Assembly: GCF_004768545.1 (NCBI RefSeq)
Contig: NZ_CP038635.1
Coordinates: forward strand, 3,497,501-3,561,500
Reading direction: 5' to 3'
From: Cupriavidus oxalaticus
GTDB lineage: Bacteria > Pseudomonadota > Gammaproteobacteria > Burkholderiales > Burkholderiaceae
DNA length: 64,000 nt
Shown: positions 60,083 through 64,000 of the stretch, one piece after another
Layout: each line of letters begins with the position of its first letter
How positions within the stretch are numbered: position 1 is the stretch's first letter
Made by a program: the position numbers and the translations under genes
The notes under the pieces: model-generated
What the model was told of the DNA's origin: nothing
The model's database searches: none
Seen by the model: the letters and a program-made list of their open reading frames with translations, nothing else

Positions 60083-61033
60083 TCAGGCGTCGTCGAGCAG
60101 GTCGCGGAAGGCATCGGCGGCACGCCGCATCCATTCGCGCGCACGCTGGGCTTCCGGCTGCAGCCGCGCGAAGCCATGGACCATGCCACTGGCCTCGATG
60201 GTGATCACCGCGGCGTCGTGGCGCACCAGGAAGTCGGCGTAGGCCAGACCATCGTCGCGCAACACGTCGTGGGCCGCGACCACGATCACCGTCGCGGGCG
60301 GCCGAACCGGCGCTGCGGCCATCAGGTGCACGCGCGGGTCGGCATGCGCCGCTCCTTCCGCAAGAGCCCCGGCGCCGATGAACTGGGTCCAGAACCATGC
60401 CATTTCGTCGCGCGTCAGGCCGGGACCGTCGGCAAAGGCCCGATAGCTTTCCGTGGCCAGTACCGGCGCCGCGACGGGGTAGATCAGCAGTTGGGCGTCG
60501 ACCCGCACCGCGTTGCCGCCGTTAAGCTGCTGTGCGGCCTGCGCCGCCAGATGGCCACCCGCGCTGTCGCCGGCCAGCGCCAGGAAGGCTGGTGCCAGGC
60601 CCAGCGCCTCGCGCTGGCCCGCCAGCCACGCCACCGCTTCCATGGCGTCTTCGCAAGGCGCGGGGAATGGATGCTCGGGCGCCAGCCGGTAGTCGACGCT
60701 GACCACCGCGCAACCGGTATCCGCGGCGAGCAATGCCGCCACGGTATGGTGGGTCTGGGGCGAGCCGATGACCCAGCCGCCCCCATGGAAGTACACGATC
60801 AGCCGCGGCCGGGCCTCGCCTTGCGGCTGGAACAGGCGCGCGTCAAGGGTGCGGCCCGCCAGCGGGATCTGCAGGTCCCGCACGGCGATGCCCTCGGGGT
60901 CCGGCAGCTGCGAAGCCGCGGCGATCTCGGCGAAGCGGGTACGGCGCGCGGCGGCGTCGGCAGGCACGGGCGCGCCGGCATAGCGCTCGGCCAGGCGGCG
61001 ATAGTAGGCGGTCAGTTCGGGATCGATGGCCAT
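60083..61033 (-). CDS. Esterase of the hormone-sensitive lipase family
   Basis: The 316-residue alpha/beta hydrolase has the oxyanion motif HGGGW (83-87), the nucleophile in GDSAGG (Ser157), and probable Asp and His in VIVVAAHDVLRDDG and ASGMVHGF. HSL-family esterases cleave short-chain esters. No signal peptide is seen. Substrate unknown. It lies 80 bases from hemE on the same strand. Confidence 0.88.
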   Translation of the reverse strand: MAIDPELTAYYRRLAERYAGAPVPADAAARRTRFAEIAAASQLPDPEGIAVRDLQIPLAGRTLDARLFQPQGEARPRLIVYFHGGGWVIGSPQTHHTVAALLAADTGCAVVSVDYRLAPEHPFPAPCEDAMEAVAWLAGQREALGLAPAFLALAGDSAGGHLAAQAAQQLNGGNAVRVDAQLLIYPVAAPVLATESYRAFADGPGLTRDEMAWFWTQFIGAGALAEGAAHADPRVHLMAAAPVRPPATVIVVAAHDVLRDDGLAYADFLVRHDAAVITIEASGMVHGFARLQPEAQRAREWMRRAADAFRDLLDDA

Positions 61034-61099
61034 GGTTGCGAGGGCTTGTAAAAACGAAAACGGGCCAGTGCCGGCGCGGCTGAGCGCAACTTGGGCAAC

Positions 61100-61540
61100 C
61101 TAGCGCGGCGCCAGTGCGCGCGTCAATTCGATCTTGCTGCAGCAGTCCTGGACCGCCAGCAGTCCCGCGGCGGTGGCGCGGCGCACGGCTTCATCGTTGA
61201 CGATGCCAAGCTGCAGCCAGACCCCGCGCGCGCCGATGGCGATGGCGTCATCGACCACCGCGGGGGTATCCTCGGCACGGCGGAAGATGTCGACCCACTC
61301 GATGCGCACGCCGCTGGCGGCCATCGCCTCGGCGGCCTGCTGCAGACTGGCGTGACAGGTTTCGCCAAGGATGCGCTCGCCGGCGTGGCGTGGATTCACC
61401 GGCACGATACGGAAGCCGTGACCCTGCAGGAATTCCGCCACCTCATTGCTGGGGCGCTCCAGCCGGTCCGACAGGCCGACCACGGCCACGGTCTTCATCG
61501 CCAGCATGGCATGTATCGCTGGCTGCATCTCTGGGTGCAT
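61100..61540 (-). CDS. CoA-binding domain protein (YccU type)
   Basis: The 146-residue protein is a single Rossmann-like CoA_binding domain with VAVVGLSDRLERPSNEVAEFLQGHGF (18-43), VNPRHAGE, and VWLQLGIVNDEAV. Related proteins bind CoA but have no assigned reaction. GGAGCC precedes the ATG; a longer open frame upstream crosses the GGATAA array and is not used. Confidence 0.82.
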   Translation of the reverse strand: MHPEMQPAIHAMLAMKTVAVVGLSDRLERPSNEVAEFLQGHGFRIVPVNPRHAGERILGETCHASLQQAAEAMAASGVRIEWVDIFRRAEDTPAVVDDAIAIGARGVWLQLGIVNDEAVRRATAAGLLAVQDCCSKIELTRALAPR

Positions 61541-61560
61541 TGCGGCTCCGGCTGTGAAAC

Positions 61561-61624
61561 TGTGAATAACTGCGGGATAAGTCTTGGGATAACGGCTGAA
61601 CAACTGCAGGATAACCGGGGATAA
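61561..61624 (-). repeat. Array of TTATCC / DnaA-box-like motifs
   Basis: Read on the minus strand, TTATCC occurs four times, ending in TTATTCACA, a match to the DnaA consensus TTATNCACA. On the plus strand the GGATAA cores start at 61575, 61587, 61609 and 61619, and TGTGAATAA is at 61561-61569. The spacings of 12, 22 and 10 bases are near helical turns. Confidence 0.65.
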
Positions 61625-62005
61625 CTGTCCGGCTTCCGTCGGCCCGAGGCGGGCCAGCGCTGGGGACGTATCAAATCGTAACCGCGAATCGCCACATGGA
61701 CATGGTGCGAGAGCGAACACGAAAAACAAGCCGGGAATGATACGCTATCGGCACGTTACAACGGCAAACGTGGTCGTAACTTGCACAAAAGTGGCGCGCA
61801 CGGCGGGTATTGGTGCCAGCGGCTTTCAACTTCTTGCAAAACGATACATTTTGTTACTGCCATGCCGGGGAGTTTCCCCCACAATGCATTGACACACCCG
61901 CTGTCCGGGGTGCGGCGCCCCAGCAAAGATTGCTGTGCAGACCTAAAGGGGCGTGGTGAAGAAAGCCTTTTTGTAGCGTTTCTTGCAGCAACCCGATTTT
62001 CCGAT

Positions 62006-62195
62006 CCAGCAAAATTGCCGCTGGACCGGAACACCAGGAAGACCGTTTTAGCGCGTGGCCTTTGCAGCCTGTTGCGGATACCAGGTATCCGATGCGCCTT
62101 GATTGTCACCTGGACCGAACCCGTTCCTTCGAATTGACCCCTCGAAGGGATTTTCCCGTCCGCGCGGAGCCTCCCCGGCCCGCGCGCTTTTTTTT
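62006..62195 (+). ncRNA. Candidate structured RNA convergent to atpC
   Basis: Three perfect hairpins in a row (CCAGC/GCTGG at 62006-62024; GGATACC-A-GGTATCC at 62076-62090; CCTTCGA/TCGAAGG at 62126-62148) are followed by a CGCGCGG/CCGCGCG stem and eight T (62161-62195). There is no open frame of interest. A promoter is not evident. I do not recognise a known RNA family. Confidence 0.3.
62161..62195 (+). terminator. Plus-strand terminator
   Basis: CGCGCGG (62161-62167) pairs with CCGCGCG (62180-62186) and is followed, after one C, by eight T. No annotated gene on the plus strand leads into it, which points to an unannotated transcript. Confidence 0.6.
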
Positions 62196-62230
62196 GTCCA
62201 GGCAGGACGAAAGCATATCGCTGTGCCCAC

Positions 62231-62260
62231 AAAAAAGGCAGCCTCGCGGCTGCCTTTTTT
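62231..62260. terminator. Bidirectional terminator at the end of the atp operon
   Basis: AAAAAAGGCAGCC and GGCTGCCTTTTTT pair over 13 bases around TCGC, with T-runs on both strands. It lies 48 bases beyond the atpC stop codon on the minus strand. Confidence 0.9.
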
Positions 62261-62307
62261 AAATGTCGCATCGAAAAAACAACAACGCGACAGTACTACC
62301 GAAGCAG

Positions 62308-62724
62308 TTACTTCTTACGACGCAGGCGGGCAATGGCAGCCAGCTGCGCAGCCGCCACGGCGAGCTCGCTCTGGGCACGTGCCAGGTCGAGGTCGCTGCT
62401 CCGGTTCTGCATCAGCTCTTCGGCCGCGCGCTTGGCTTCCTGGGCCTTGGCTTCGTCCAGGTCGCCACCGCGGATAGCGGTGTCGGCCAGCACGGTGACG
62501 TGCTTGGGCTGCACTTCGAGAATGCCGCCGGCAACGAACACGAACTCTTCGCTGCCGTCTTCCTTCTCGATGCGCACCGCACCCGGCTGGATGCGCGTGA
62601 TCAGCGGCGTGTGGCCCGGCAGGATGCCCAGCTCACCCGACTCGCCCGGCAGCGCCACGAACTTCGCCTGGCCGGAGAAGATCGACGCTTCCGCGCTGAC
62701 GACGTCTACAAGAATGGTTGCCAT
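62308..62724 (-). CDS. atpC: ATP synthase F1 subunit epsilon
   Basis: The 138-residue subunit has an N-terminal beta-sandwich ([42 protein letters not shown]) and two C-terminal helices (about 85-138, Ala/Glu/Arg-rich). It joins gamma in the rotating stalk and regulates hydrolysis. The start is ATG 62724 with AAGGA upstream; the longer frame into the atpD gap is not used. Last gene of the atp operon. Confidence 0.95.
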   Translation of the reverse strand: MATILVDVVSAEASIFSGQAKFVALPGESGELGILPGHTPLITRIQPGAVRIEKEDGSEEFVFVAGGILEVQPKHVTVLADTAIRGGDLDEAKAQEAKRAAEELMQNRSSDLDLARAQSELAVAAAQLAAIARLRRKK

Positions 62725-62820
62725 ATCTGATCCTTTCTCCAATCGCTTCGCTTCTGGCGGCTGCACCGCTTGGCGCGATGCCCCGCCGCCCCCGCAGGCG
62801 CGGGGGCATCGAAACAAGGC

Positions 62821-64000
<1,180 letters not shown>

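Larger units (their letters stand above)
61541..62307. other. Long gap with GGATAA array and hairpin-rich sequence
   Basis: This 767-base gap before atpC holds no supported gene. It contains the GGATAA array at 61561-61624 and a train of perfect small hairpins (61921-61936, 62006-62024, 62076-62090, 62126-62148). A plus-strand terminator at 62161-62195 follows, and then the atp terminator. It may encode a non-coding RNA on the plus strand. Confidence 0.55.

Noticed and set aside
61561..61624. The GGATAA array as the chromosomal origin
   Set aside because: There is no dnaA or A+T-rich unwinding region next to it, and only one of five motifs fits the DnaA consensus well.

Overview
The window reads as a stretch of the main chromosome of a GC-rich betaproteobacterium of the Burkholderiaceae, most likely Cupriavidus. 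The grounds are uniformly GC-rich coding sequence, a PutA with an N-terminal ribbon-helix-helix domain, a Gcl/Hyi/GlxR glyoxylate cluster next to pyruvate kinase, a tandem glycine riboswitch before gcvTHP, and the atpD/atpC end of the ATP synthase operon at the right edge. The genus is inferred from family content, not from a search. Most of the window is ordinary metabolic chromosome. There is no prophage, integron, insertion sequence or CRISPR array.

Layout. 1-5.7 kb: end of an ArsC-like gene, then a catabolic island of two M20-type hydrolases, a divergent DctA-type carboxylate transporter and a GntR/FCD regulator. 5.7-6.3 kb: a gap with a palindromic FNR/ANR-like box and a strong terminator that together suggest a small RNA. 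6.3-9.3 kb: an SDR, two crotonases and a DUF2784 membrane protein. 9.3-15 kb: two LysR regulators, a divergent MFS transporter with an M20D amidohydrolase, and a membrane protein. 15.2-21.8 kb: gcl-hyi-glxR-glycerate kinase-pyruvate kinase, a glyoxylate-to-pyruvate route. 22-28.3 kb: YpfJ-type protease, an RND pump remnant, a secreted repeat protein, Rnk, a CadR/PbrR-type MerR regulator, HtpX, ArfB and a MipA/OmpV porin. 28.5-29.1 kb: a scrambled diguanylate cyclase pseudogene and tRNA-Arg(CCG). 29.1-36.5 kb: a structured leader and di-haem cytochrome c, HemN with an ANR box, a solitary binding protein, a histidine-kinase fragment, Rep helicase and a small lipoprotein. 36.5-43 kb: glycine riboswitch, gcvT-gcvH-gcvP-sdaA. 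43-50.5 kb: persulfide dioxygenase, OsmC-like protein, hydrolase, glycine-zipper protein, a Kef-like antiporter coupled to a YbdK-type ligase, and a TPR protein. 50.5-64 kb: a LivK-type binding protein, PutA with three GTTGCA operators, PriA, HemE, an HSL-family esterase, a CoA-binding protein, a hairpin-rich gap, and atpC and partial atpD.

How the genes work together. Several blocks feed central carbon through small units: glyoxylate to tartronate semialdehyde, glycerate, 2-phosphoglycerate and pyruvate; glycine to serine to pyruvate under riboswitch control; proline to glutamate by self-regulated PutA. The anaerobic haem gene hemN has an ANR box at exact class II spacing. A similar box precedes the putative small RNA, so an oxygen-responsive regulon may span the window. 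The observations most worth a second look are that small RNA, the structured leader before the cytochrome gene, the hairpin-rich RNA candidate facing atpC, the Kef-like/YbdK coupled pair, the inverted GGDEF pseudogene, the tandem-repeat secreted protein and the GGATAA array near 61.6 kb.
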